Shown in pieces: positions 51,592-59,643 of a stretch of 64,000 nt of DNA. A program made the position numbers and the translations under genes. Numbering within the stretch: position 1 is the stretch's first letter; every line of letters begins with the position of its first letter. The DNA comes from CAYLKS01 sp964384205 [NCBI: uncultured bacterium] (GTDB lineage: Bacteria; JAGOEH01): the NCBI GenBank assembly GCA_964384205.1, contig CAYLKS010000004.1, positions 1 through 64,000 on the forward strand, given 5' to 3'. The notes beneath the pieces are model-generated. The model was not told the origin of the DNA. It worked only from the letters and a program-made list of their open reading frames with translations, and searched no databases.

Positions 51592-52400
51592 TGGATGCTA
51601 TTAAAGGATATAATCCAATTTTATTAGCATTGCTGGGGACAATATTTACATGGTTAATGACAGCAGCAGGAGCAGCTGTTGTTTTATTGAAAAAAGATAT
51701 TAGCAAGAAATTTTTAGATTTAATGCTGGGGTTTGCAAGCGGCGTGATGATTGCGGCGAGTTATTGGTCTTTGCTTGCTCCGGCTATTGAAATTTCTGAG
51801 GAACTTGGTTTTGTAAAATGGTTTCCGCCGCTTGTTGGTTTTTTAGCCGGTGGCTTTTTTTTAAGATTAGTTGATAAAATTTTGCCACATCTTCATCCTA
51901 ATCTTAATACAGATGAACCAGAAGGTATTAAAACAAGTTTAAAAAAGACAACTCTTTTAATATTGGCAATAACATTGCATAATTTTCCCGAAGGATTGGC
52001 AGTTGGAGTTGCTTTTGGTTCAATTGCTTATGGATTGCCGGGGGCAACATTCGCAGGGGCTATTGCACTTACAATAGGAATCGGTATTCAAAATTTACCG
52101 GAGGGTTCCGCTGTTTCTTTCCCTTTGAGAAGAGAAGGTTTTTCACCATGGAAAAGTTTTTTTTATGGACAATTATCCGGGATTGTTGAACCTATTGCTG
52201 GTGTTATTGGGGCATTGTTTGTTATATTGGCAAGGCCTCTGCTGCCATTTGCATTGAGCTTTGCAGCAGGAGCAATGATTTTTGTTGTTATAGAAGATAC
52301 AATTCCTGAATCTCAATCTTCTGGTAATACAGATTTGGCAACAATGGGAAGTATTGTTGGATTCGCTATTATGATGCTTCTGGATGTAGCTTTAGGATAA
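51591..52400 (+). CDS. ZIP-family metal transporter
   Basis: This is a 269-aa membrane protein with about eight segments. Segment IV carries HNFPEGLAVGVAFGS and segment V NLPEGSAVSFPLRREG, the metal-site motifs of the ZupT/GufA branch. It would import zinc, iron or other divalent metals. The ATG overlaps the nth stop. Endonuclease III needs iron, but co-regulation for that reason is inference. Confidence 0.92.
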   Translation: MDAIKGYNPILLALLGTIFTWLMTAAGAAVVLLKKDISKKFLDLMLGFASGVMIAASYWSLLAPAIEISEELGFVKWFPPLVGFLAGGFFLRLVDKILPHLHPNLNTDEPEGIKTSLKKTTLLILAITLHNFPEGLAVGVAFGSIAYGLPGATFAGAIALTIGIGIQNLPEGSAVSFPLRREGFSPWKSFFYGQLSGIVEPIAGVIGALFVILARPLLPFALSFAAGAMIFVVIEDTIPESQSSGNTDLATMGSIVGFAIMMLLDVALG

Positions 52401-52804
52401 CTGTTGTATATTTGTTTAAAAATTCTGAAAGTCATTAAATAGAATTTGATTTTCTATATTAATCATTGGCCTTTGTTTTTGTGTTTTTTTATCTTAATAT
52501 TTTATATTTTTGTTAATCTATGGAGTTGCAATTAACATAAAATTATAAATTTTAATAGGTTGAGCTATTTTGTTTATAATTTTAATATAAGTATTCACTA
52601 AGTGTTTATGAAGAAATATATTTATGAAATATAAATTATTCCTTTTGTTGTTTTATATTTTAAATAGCTAAATTTTGTTTTAAACATCTTATCATATATA
52701 TAATGGAGTATTTTATATAGCAAAATTTTGTTGTTTTATTAAATTATTTTATATGGTACTATTAAAAATTATTTTTTTATTTCATCTGAGGTTTGGCTTA
52801 AGTG
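52401..52804. other. AT-rich non-coding stretch
   Basis: About 400 bp with very low G+C between the ZIP gene and the structured element at 52.8 kb. I see no ORF with a ribosome-binding site, no terminator hairpin and no tRNA-like sequence here. Confidence 0.5.
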
Positions 52805-52810
52805 TATAAT
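52805..52810 (+). promoter_or_regulatory. Possible -10 box for the masked small ORF
   Basis: TATAAT lies about 7 bp before the sequence that begins the long stem. No good -35 is seen 16-18 bp upstream. If used, the RNA would start almost exactly at the base of the stem-loop. Confidence 0.35.
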
Positions 52811-52821
52811 TAATTGTGGTG

Positions 52822-52880
52822 CCTCCTTGAAGGAAGAGATGCTTTTGTGTAGCTTCTCTTTAAGGATTCCTTCAAGGAGG
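52822..52880 (+). promoter_or_regulatory. Long stem-loop masking a Shine-Dalgarno sequence
   Basis: CCTCCTTGAAGGAA (52822-52835) pairs perfectly over 14 bp with TTCCTTCAAGGAGG (52867-52880). Inside, GAGA-x-GCT pairs with AGC-x-TCTC, leaving a 7-nt loop and an 8-nt bulge. The 3' arm is itself the strong Shine-Dalgarno sequence AAGGAGG (52874-52880) of the ORF at 52888. The stem would hide it completely. No U-run follows, so this is not a terminator. Confidence 0.75.
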
Positions 52881-52887
52881 TGAACCA

Positions 52888-52980
52888 ATGAATAAATTAA
52901 TTATTGAGCAATTTAATGATTGCACATTTTCAAATTTTGTCAACCCATTGTTATATTTTTTTATAAATAAAAAATGTTAA
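52888..52980 (+). CDS. 30-aa small protein with masked ribosome-binding site
   Basis: The ATG at 52888 lies 7 nt after a perfect AAGGAGG, and 30 codons end with TAA at 52978-52980. The product begins MNKLIIEQFNDC and has a hydrophobic, aromatic C-terminal part (FVNPLLYFFI) before a basic end and a final Cys. Two cysteines are present. There are no arginine codons, so it is not an arginine attenuator peptide for the operon that follows. Size, hydrophobic tail and the hidden ribosome-binding site resemble type I toxin mRNAs, but I recognise no family. It might instead be a non-coding RNA whose apparent ORF is fortuitous. Confidence 0.5.
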   Translation: MNKLIIEQFNDCTFSNFVNPLLYFFINKKC

Positions 52981-53004
52981 ATTATATTTTTTTTATAAAA
53001 TTAC

Positions 53005-53033
53005 TTGACAATAAGTTTTGTTATTTATATAAT
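53005..53033 (+). promoter_or_regulatory. Promoter of the arginine operon
   Basis: TTGACA (53005-53010) and TATAAT (53028-53033) are separated by 17 bp, a full match to the primary sigma consensus. The start of argF' lies 32 bp downstream of the -10. No ARG-box palindrome was recognised. Confidence 0.85.
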
Positions 53034-53065
53034 AATAAGTTTTTTCCTTAAAAAGGAGAGGAATT

Positions 53066-54070
53066 ATGAGACATTTTTTGGCAATAGAGGATTTTTCGTT
53101 TCAAGAAATTGAAGAGCTAATAAGTATAGCAAATGAATTAAAAAAAGATAGATATGCTTATTCTAATAGTTTAAAAAATAAAACACTGGTTTCTATGTTT
53201 TTGAATCCGTCAACACGTACCAGAATATCATTTGATCTTGCAATAACAGAACTCGGGGGACATTGCATTACAATTGAACCTGGAAAAGGTTCATGGGGCA
53301 TAGAGATAAAAGAAGGCACTATAATGGATAAAGATGCAGAGGAACATTTAAAAGATGCTGTTAATGTTTTATCTCGTTATGCTGATTTTATTGCGTTGAG
53401 AGCTTTCCCTGCTTTTCAAAATTGGGAAGAAGAGAAAAAAGATTTGATTTTAAATAATATGGCAAAATGGTCAAAAGTTCCAGTAATAAATATGGAGACC
53501 ATTACACATCCATGTCAGGCGCTTGCTATGATGCAAACTATAAAGTCTAAATTTGATAATTTAAAAAAGAAAAAATTTGTTTTAACATGGGCATATCATC
53601 CTAAGCCTTTAAATACAGCTGTTGCAAATTCTGCAGGTGTGATCGCAAGTATGAGTGGCATGGATGTTGTTGTAGCACATCCTGAAGGGTATGATTTAGA
53701 TCCATATTTTATAGATATTATGAAAAAAAATTGTGATGCGAATGGTTCTTCTTTTGAAATTGTTAATGATATGGACCGAGCTTTTGAAGATGCTGATTTT
53801 GTATATGCAAAAAGTTGGGGGGCTTTAAATCAATACAGCAATTTTCAACCAGAAATACATAATCGATATAGAAATTGGATTGTAAATTTAGAAAAAATGA
53901 AAAAAACAAATAATGCATATTTTAGCCATTGTTTACCTATTAGAAGAAATATGATAGCAACAGATGAAGTATTGGATAGTCCTAATTCATTAATTTATGA
54001 TGAAGCAGAAAATAGGTTGCATGTGCAAAAGGCTGTGCTTTTAAAATTAGATAAAGAGAGGGAGTTATGA
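53066..54070 (+). CDS. argF': N-acetylornithine carbamoyltransferase
   Basis: This is a 334-aa transcarbamylase. The carbamoyl-phosphate loop is NPSTRTR (47-53), and HPCQALA (148-154) and HCLPIRRN (288-295) are present. In this family the residue before E-H-L/I decides the substrate: Glu92 in the acetylornithine enzyme, Pro90 in the Bacteroides succinylornithine enzyme. Here residue 92 is Glu (DAEEHL), so acetylornithine is predicted. The lysine that is carboxylated in the Xanthomonas enzyme (Lys302, in RRNVKATD as I recall) aligns with Ile297 here. It is the first gene of a six-gene arginine operon and overlaps argG by 4 bp. Confidence 0.85.
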   Translation: MRHFLAIEDFSFQEIEELISIANELKKDRYAYSNSLKNKTLVSMFLNPSTRTRISFDLAITELGGHCITIEPGKGSWGIEIKEGTIMDKDAEEHLKDAVNVLSRYADFIALRAFPAFQNWEEEKKDLILNNMAKWSKVPVINMETITHPCQALAMMQTIKSKFDNLKKKKFVLTWAYHPKPLNTAVANSAGVIASMSGMDVVVAHPEGYDLDPYFIDIMKKNCDANGSSFEIVNDMDRAFEDADFVYAKSWGALNQYSNFQPEIHNRYRNWIVNLEKMKKTNNAYFSHCLPIRRNMIATDEVLDSPNSLIYDEAENRLHVQKAVLLKLDKEREL

Positions 54071-55260
54071 ATAAAGTTATTTTGGCATTTTCAGGAGGAC
54101 TTGATACATCTTTTGCAACATTGTATCTGAGAGAAAATAACTACGATGTAATAACTGTATGCGTTAATACTGGCGGTTTTAGTGAGAAAAAATTAAAGCA
54201 GATAGAAGAAAGGGCTTATCAATTAGGAAGTAAAAAACATTATAATATTGATGCTCAGGAGAAAATATTTTCTACAATTATTCAATATGTTATAAAATTT
54301 AATGCTTTATATCAGGATGATTATCCTCTTATGTGTGCAGATAGATATGTTATTGCAGAAGAAATTTTGAATATTGCAAAGAAAGAAAATGCAAAAGCAG
54401 TTGCGCATGGCAGTACTTCTATTGGTAATGATCAGGTTAGGTTTAATTCAGCTTTTTTAAGTCTTGATCCTAATATCACTATCTTAGAACCTATAAAGGA
54501 ATTAGGTATTACAAGAGATAAAGAAATTGAATATCTGGAACAACGAGGTTTTGAAGTTCCTGTATCTACCAGTAAATATTCTATTAATGAAAATATTTTT
54601 GGTAGAACAGTTTCCGGAAGTGAGGTTGATGAAAATAAAGAACCTGATAATATTGCTTATGAGCTTTCTAAGATTTCAAATGATATTTCTATAAATGATA
54701 AAGAATATGTTAGTATAGAATTTGATAAAGGGATTCCCGTTAAAATAGATGGAATTGAATATTCTGGCATAGAAATGATTCAATTATTGAATAAAAAAGC
54801 CGGTAAATTTGGCATTGGTTCAAGAATTTATACAGGTGATTGTATCATTGGTATAAAAGGCAGAATAATGTTTGAAGCCCCTGGACTTTTTACATTGATT
54901 GAAGCCCATAGGAAATTACAACAATTGACGTTGACTAAAAAACAGCAGGAATTTTTAAAGTTTGCTTCTTCTTATTGGACTGATCTTGTGTATAGTGGTT
55001 TATACTTTGAGCCACTTACTAAAAATTTAGAAATTTTCGTTGATTCTATGGAGTCTATGGTTTCTGGTATTGTAAAAGTTAAATTACAACCTAATAAAGT
55101 AGAAGTTGTGGAATATGAAAGTGAAAACTCTTTAATAGATTTTGATATTGCAACCTATGCTCAAAAATCGAGTTGGGATGCTCAGCAGGTGAATGGCTTT
55201 ATTAAGTTATATACCTTGGGAGAAGTTATTGCTAATAAAAGGATGAAAAAAAATGATTGA
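54067..55260 (+). CDS. argG: Argininosuccinate synthase
   Basis: This is a 397-aa ATP pyrophosphatase-type ligase with AFSGGLDTSFA at the N-terminus and HGSTSIGNDQVRF and YSINENIFGR in the middle. It joins citrulline and aspartate. The motif details follow the Bacteroidota/Xanthomonas branch. Start and stop overlap the neighbours in ATGA fashion, which suggests coupled translation. Confidence 0.95.
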   Translation: MNKVILAFSGGLDTSFATLYLRENNYDVITVCVNTGGFSEKKLKQIEERAYQLGSKKHYNIDAQEKIFSTIIQYVIKFNALYQDDYPLMCADRYVIAEEILNIAKKENAKAVAHGSTSIGNDQVRFNSAFLSLDPNITILEPIKELGITRDKEIEYLEQRGFEVPVSTSKYSINENIFGRTVSGSEVDENKEPDNIAYELSKISNDISINDKEYVSIEFDKGIPVKIDGIEYSGIEMIQLLNKKAGKFGIGSRIYTGDCIIGIKGRIMFEAPGLFTLIEAHRKLQQLTLTKKQQEFLKFASSYWTDLVYSGLYFEPLTKNLEIFVDSMESMVSGIVKVKLQPNKVEVVEYESENSLIDFDIATYAQKSSWDAQQVNGFIKLYTLGEVIANKRMKKND

Positions 55261-56266
55261 TTTTGAACTGTTTAAGCTCCTTTTAGTTGACTCTTCTATG
55301 GGTGATTATAGAAATATAGTTGACAATATAAAATTATACATTGATAAAAATATAAGTGCAGATGTAATTATTGATGAGTATGAAAAAAATAAATTTAATA
55401 TGATAATTAAACGGGGCGAGCCTAAATTTTTAGTCAATTGTCATTTAGATACAGTATTACCTCTTGATGGATGGGAAACCAATCCTTTTGAACCGATTAT
55501 TGTTGAGAATAAAATTTATGGGCTTGGCACATCAGATACGAAAGGTAATATTTATTCAGTTTTAAAAGCCTTTGAATCTATTTTACCAGATAATATGATG
55601 ATTTTATTATCTTTTGATGAAGAAATTGGCACTGAAGTATCAGGAGTGAAATATTTCTTAGAATCTGATTTTGCTCGACAAATTGAATATGCTATTGTTT
55701 GTGAGCCTACTGAAAATGAATTGGTATATAAACATAAAGGATATTATTCCTTTGAAATTAAAACATTTGGAGAATCCGGGCATAGTAGTGCTTCCAATTT
55801 ATTTGATAATGCAATAGTAAAAGCAGCTGAGATTATTCCAAATCTTGCTAAAAATGGTTTTAATGTTGGCAAAATTGAAGGTGGTAAAGGGGGAAATATT
55901 ATTTCTGATGAATGTGTTGCAAGGGTTTCTATCAGAAGTTATGAAGATTTTAATTTTGTTATGAATAAATTGAAATATATTATTTCAAATAAGTTAAAAA
56001 TTAATGATTTTATAATAAATAAAAGATTTGTAGGGGATGCTTTTGTTAATCCTGAATATCAAAATTTTCCATTTTTGGGGGGGAGAGATTTCAAAGAAGT
56101 TGGGTTTTGGACTGAAGCCGCGTTATTCCAGAAAAAAGGAATAAAATCAATCGTATATGGAGCAGGTTCAATTGAACAAGCTCATAAAAAAAATGAGTTT
56201 GTCTTAATTGAACAGATAGAAAAAGCAGTTTCTTTTTTTGAAGATTTTTTCAGGAAATTCAAATGA
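55253..56266 (+). CDS. argE': M20 deacetylase, predicted acetylcitrulline deacetylase
   Basis: This is a 337-aa M20 metallopeptidase-family enzyme with metal motifs NCHLDTV, GLGTSDTKG, DEEIGTE and CEPTEN. Its place between argG and argB, next to an acetylornithine carbamoyltransferase, fits the deacetylase that turns N-acetylcitrulline into citrulline in Xanthomonas. Deacetylation of acetylornithine is also possible from sequence alone. The 5' end overlaps argG by 8 bp. Confidence 0.8.
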   Translation: MIDFELFKLLLVDSSMGDYRNIVDNIKLYIDKNISADVIIDEYEKNKFNMIIKRGEPKFLVNCHLDTVLPLDGWETNPFEPIIVENKIYGLGTSDTKGNIYSVLKAFESILPDNMMILLSFDEEIGTEVSGVKYFLESDFARQIEYAIVCEPTENELVYKHKGYYSFEIKTFGESGHSSASNLFDNAIVKAAEIIPNLAKNGFNVGKIEGGKGGNIISDECVARVSIRSYEDFNFVMNKLKYIISNKLKINDFIINKRFVGDAFVNPEYQNFPFLGGRDFKEVGFWTEAALFQKKGIKSIVYGAGSIEQAHKKNEFVLIEQIEKAVSFFEDFFRKFK

Positions 56267-57528
56267 GAAATTTTGTTTTTGATTTTATAAGAAAAATTGG
56301 TAAAGAAGAAGAATTTAGATTGTTTTTAGATTCTTTTAAACAGCTACCGTCGTATAAATTTGCTGTTATTAAAATAAGTGGACAGACTATAGAAAATAAT
56401 CTTGATATTATTGCTCAGGATATTGCTTTTTTGAATAAACTTGAGATTTTTCCAATTATCATACATGGTGCCGGCAGTGCTCTTGATAAAAAATTAAAGA
56501 ATACGTATAAAGTCAATGGCTATAGATATACTAAAAGGGAAGATATACCTGTTATTAAGAAAATTTTTTCAGATATAGCTAATTCGTTATCTAATAAAAT
56601 AATTGAAATGGGAGGAAATGCCACTGTTGTAGATAATGTCTTTTATTGTAAGAGAATTGAACAATTGGGATATGTTGGAAATATTCAAAAGATTGATAAA
56701 AATAAAATTATAGAAGCAGTAGAGTCTGATAAAACAGTTATAATTAGTCCTATTGGCAGTGATGGGAAGAATTTGTTAAATATAAATGCTGATACAGCAG
56801 CAAAAGCTATTGTAAAAGAATTAGGTGTTAAAAAATTTATTCTTTTGACAGAAACAGGTGGTGTTTTAGATACAGCTGGGAATATAATATCTTTTATTAA
56901 CATCTCAGATATTGATGAAATGAGTTTTATCTCTGGAGGAATGAAATTAAAACTTTATGAAATAAGAGATTTTTTAAAGGAGAATCCTTTTTGTGAAGTT
57001 GTTATAACGTCTGCTGATAAAATACTACAGGAAATTTTTACTATTAAAGGTTCTGGTACATTTATTAAATTTTATAGAATATTCTCCACAAGACATATAA
57101 AAGAAGTTGGTGTGGATATTGCAAAACAAGTCTTAGAAAATTCCTTTAATAAAGAATTGGTGCATGATTATTTGAAATCTGATTTTAAAGAAATTTTTTA
57201 TCATGAGGAAAAAGACGGTATTGCAATTATTAAAGAGGTAGATGGAGTCCCTTATCTTGATAAAATTGCTGTTAGAAGAGAAAAACAGGGAACAGGTTTA
57301 GGAAAAAGTCTCTGGGATGCTGTTATCAAAAAATATAATACATTAACATGGAGATCTGCAATTGATAATATTTTTAATAAATTTTATTTTAAGAATTGTG
57401 ATGGAATGATAAAGAAAAACAATTGGATTGTTTATTGGAAGAACCTTCCAGATGAAAAAATTTTGGATATTGTAAATAAAATATCTTCAATAAAAAAAAC
57501 TTTGATAAAAAGAGGTAAAAATGATTAA
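56263..57528 (+). CDS. argB: Fused N-acetylglutamate kinase / N-acetylglutamate synthase
   Basis: This is a 421-aa fusion. Residues 1-275 are an amino-acid kinase with VIKISGQ and IIIHGAGS near the N-terminus and LLTETGGVLD later. Residues 285-421 are a GNAT acetyltransferase with the acetyl-CoA loop RREKQGTGLGKSLW and TWRSAIDN then FYFKNCDG, as in vertebrate-like and Xanthomonas NAGS/K. One protein would make acetylglutamate and phosphorylate it, so no separate argA or argJ is needed. Arginine feedback is likely through the kinase domain. Confidence 0.9.
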   Translation: MRNFVFDFIRKIGKEEEFRLFLDSFKQLPSYKFAVIKISGQTIENNLDIIAQDIAFLNKLEIFPIIIHGAGSALDKKLKNTYKVNGYRYTKREDIPVIKKIFSDIANSLSNKIIEMGGNATVVDNVFYCKRIEQLGYVGNIQKIDKNKIIEAVESDKTVIISPIGSDGKNLLNINADTAAKAIVKELGVKKFILLTETGGVLDTAGNIISFINISDIDEMSFISGGMKLKLYEIRDFLKENPFCEVVITSADKILQEIFTIKGSGTFIKFYRIFSTRHIKEVGVDIAKQVLENSFNKELVHDYLKSDFKEIFYHEEKDGIAIIKEVDGVPYLDKIAVRREKQGTGLGKSLWDAVIKKYNTLTWRSAIDNIFNKFYFKNCDGMIKKNNWIVYWKNLPDEKILDIVNKISSIKKTLIKRGKND

Positions 57529-58435
57529 TGTCGGGATTATTGGAGCATCTGGATTTGTTGGAAGCAATATTTTAAAGCTTTTATTAAATCATAGCAAAAT
57601 TGCTAATATTGAATTATTTTCTAATACATATTGTGGTAAAAAAATATCAGATTTATACCCGGAAATAAAATCAGATTTAGTTTTAAAATCTGTTTGTTAT
57701 TCTCTTATTAATAAATTAGATGTTGTTTTTCTTGCAGTACCTCATGGTAAAGCAAAAGAGCATGTGGATAAAATTGAAACAAAGATTATAGATATGACTT
57801 CTGATCATAGGACAGAATGGGTATATGGTTTGCCAGAGATTTTTGGAAATGAAATAACAAAAGCAAGTAAAGTAGCAAATCCTGGATGCTATGCCACCTC
57901 TTGTATTTTAAATGTTTATCCTATAATAGATAATGTTGAGTTTGTTGTTTTTGATTCAATTAGTGGGTATTCTGGCGGCGGTAAAAATCATGGCTATGAT
58001 ATTGATGAAAATATTATTACCTATAAGATATTCAATCATAGGCATATTGATGAAATGAGAAAGGTTTTATCTGATAAATTTTCTTTTACTCCTCATGTTG
58101 TTAATGCTTTTCGAGGAATTATGACTACTTCTCATATAAAGTTGAAAACATCTATGGATAAGAACGAAATCATTGAAATATATAAAAAATTTTATGATAA
58201 TACTTTTACTAAAGTATTGGATAAAATTCCAGATACCAAAAGTGTGGCTAATACTCCATTCTGCTTTATTGGAGGATTTGAGTTTGACTATACTGGAACT
58301 TTGATAATTATTTCCGTGCTTGATAATTTATTAAAGGGAGCAGCTTCACAGGCAGTTGAGAATATGAATTTGATTTTTGGTTTACCACACTATTTCTCTT
58401 TAGATGATAGGGGGGAAAATGAAATTATGGGATAA
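57521..58435 (+). CDS. argC: N-acetyl-gamma-glutamyl-phosphate reductase
   Basis: This is a 304-aa NADPH enzyme with GIIGASGFVGSNIL, catalytic Cys123 in VANPGCYATS, and ISGYSGGGK. It is short, like type 2 ArgC. It overlaps argB by 8 bp. The next step, acetylornithine aminotransferase (ArgD), is not encoded in this window. Confidence 0.93.
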   Translation: MINVGIIGASGFVGSNILKLLLNHSKIANIELFSNTYCGKKISDLYPEIKSDLVLKSVCYSLINKLDVVFLAVPHGKAKEHVDKIETKIIDMTSDHRTEWVYGLPEIFGNEITKASKVANPGCYATSCILNVYPIIDNVEFVVFDSISGYSGGGKNHGYDIDENIITYKIFNHRHIDEMRKVLSDKFSFTPHVVNAFRGIMTTSHIKLKTSMDKNEIIEIYKKFYDNTFTKVLDKIPDTKSVANTPFCFIGGFEFDYTGTLIIISVLDNLLKGAASQAVENMNLIFGLPHYFSLDDRGENEIMG

Positions 58436-59609
58436 AGGTTATAATCTTGATAAAATAGTGGAAAAATATACAGTTGGCATAGATTATATTCTGGATAAGA
58501 GGCTGTTTTATTTTGACTGTATTGCAAGTATTGCTCATGCTAAAATGCTTAATAAGGTTAGAATATTAACAGATGATGAGACTAATAAGATAATCGGTGT
58601 CTTGAAAAAACTTATTGAGTTGGACAAAAAGGGAGAAATTGAAATAAAACCAGAAGATGAGGATTGTCATACTGTTATTGAAAAATTTTTAGTAGATGAA
58701 TGTGGTGAAATTGGAAAAAAAATTCATACAGGTAGATCAAGGAACGATCAGGTTTTAGTTGCTTTAAGATTATATCAAAAACAAGAATTGATTTTAATTT
58801 TTGAGAAAATAAAAAAGATAATTGCTAAATTTGAAGAAAAAGGTAAAAAATTTCATTCTATCGAATTTGCAGGCTATACTCATACTCGTAAAGCTATGCC
58901 GATGTCTGCAGAAATATGGTTGGGAGCATTTAAAGATGCTTTTATTGATAATAGAGAATTGGTTAAAAATGTATTGCAACTTATTGATAAATCACCACTT
59001 GGAACTGCGGCAGGATTTGGAGTCCCTGTTATAGATATTGATAGAAATTTTACAGCAAAAGAATTAGGATTTTCTGAAATTTTAAAAAATCCAGTCTATG
59101 CTCAGAATTCAAGAGGTAAATATGATAGTATTATAATAGATGTTTTATCTTATATTATGTTTGATTTAAATAAATTTGCTACAGATATGATTTTATTTTC
59201 TTCTGAAGAATTTGGATATATTGTGCTGGAAGATAAAATAACTACTGGTAGTTCAATCATGCCTCAGAAAAAAAATCCTGATTTATTTGAGATATTAAGA
59301 GGAAACTATCATATTGTTTTAGGAGAATCTATTAAAGTTAAAAGCTTGATTGGCAATCTGATAAGTGGGTATCATAGAGATATTCAGCTAATTAAGGAAC
59401 CACTAATAAAAGTTTTTGATATAACAAAAGATTCTCTTGATATAACTTTCCATTCTTTGGATAATTTTTATTTTGATGAAAAAAGATGTAAACAGAGTTT
59501 AACCCACGATATTTATGCAACTCATAGAGCTTATAAACTTGTAAAAGATTATAATATTCCTTTTCGAGAAGCCTATAAAAAGATAGCGGAAGATTTAAAA
59601 TTTAGTTAG
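58419..59609 (+). CDS. argH: Argininosuccinate lyase
   Basis: This is a 396-aa member of the fumarase/aspartase superfamily. It has HTGRSRNDQV in the first third and the signature GSSIMPQKKNPD around residue 270. It is shorter than E. coli ArgH by about 60 residues at the C-terminus. The start at 58419 follows a run of six G; an in-frame ATG at 58404 would begin upstream of that site. It completes the operon by releasing arginine and fumarate. Confidence 0.95.
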   Translation: MKLWDKGYNLDKIVEKYTVGIDYILDKRLFYFDCIASIAHAKMLNKVRILTDDETNKIIGVLKKLIELDKKGEIEIKPEDEDCHTVIEKFLVDECGEIGKKIHTGRSRNDQVLVALRLYQKQELILIFEKIKKIIAKFEEKGKKFHSIEFAGYTHTRKAMPMSAEIWLGAFKDAFIDNRELVKNVLQLIDKSPLGTAAGFGVPVIDIDRNFTAKELGFSEILKNPVYAQNSRGKYDSIIIDVLSYIMFDLNKFATDMILFSSEEFGYIVLEDKITTGSSIMPQKKNPDLFEILRGNYHIVLGESIKVKSLIGNLISGYHRDIQLIKEPLIKVFDITKDSLDITFHSLDNFYFDEKRCKQSLTHDIYATHRAYKLVKDYNIPFREAYKKIAEDLKFS

Positions 59610-59643
59610 TGCTGGTCTTTTTTGCATAAAATTTTGAGAATAA

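Noticed and set aside
52822-52880. Stem-loop at 52.8 kb as a transcription terminator of the ZIP transporter gene
   Set aside because: There is no T-run after either arm, the stem is 420 bp from the gene end, and the 3' arm is a full Shine-Dalgarno sequence at the right distance from an ATG.
52888-52980. The 30-codon ORF as an arginine attenuator peptide
   Set aside because: It has no arginine codons, and the arginine operon has its own perfect promoter downstream at 53005-53033.
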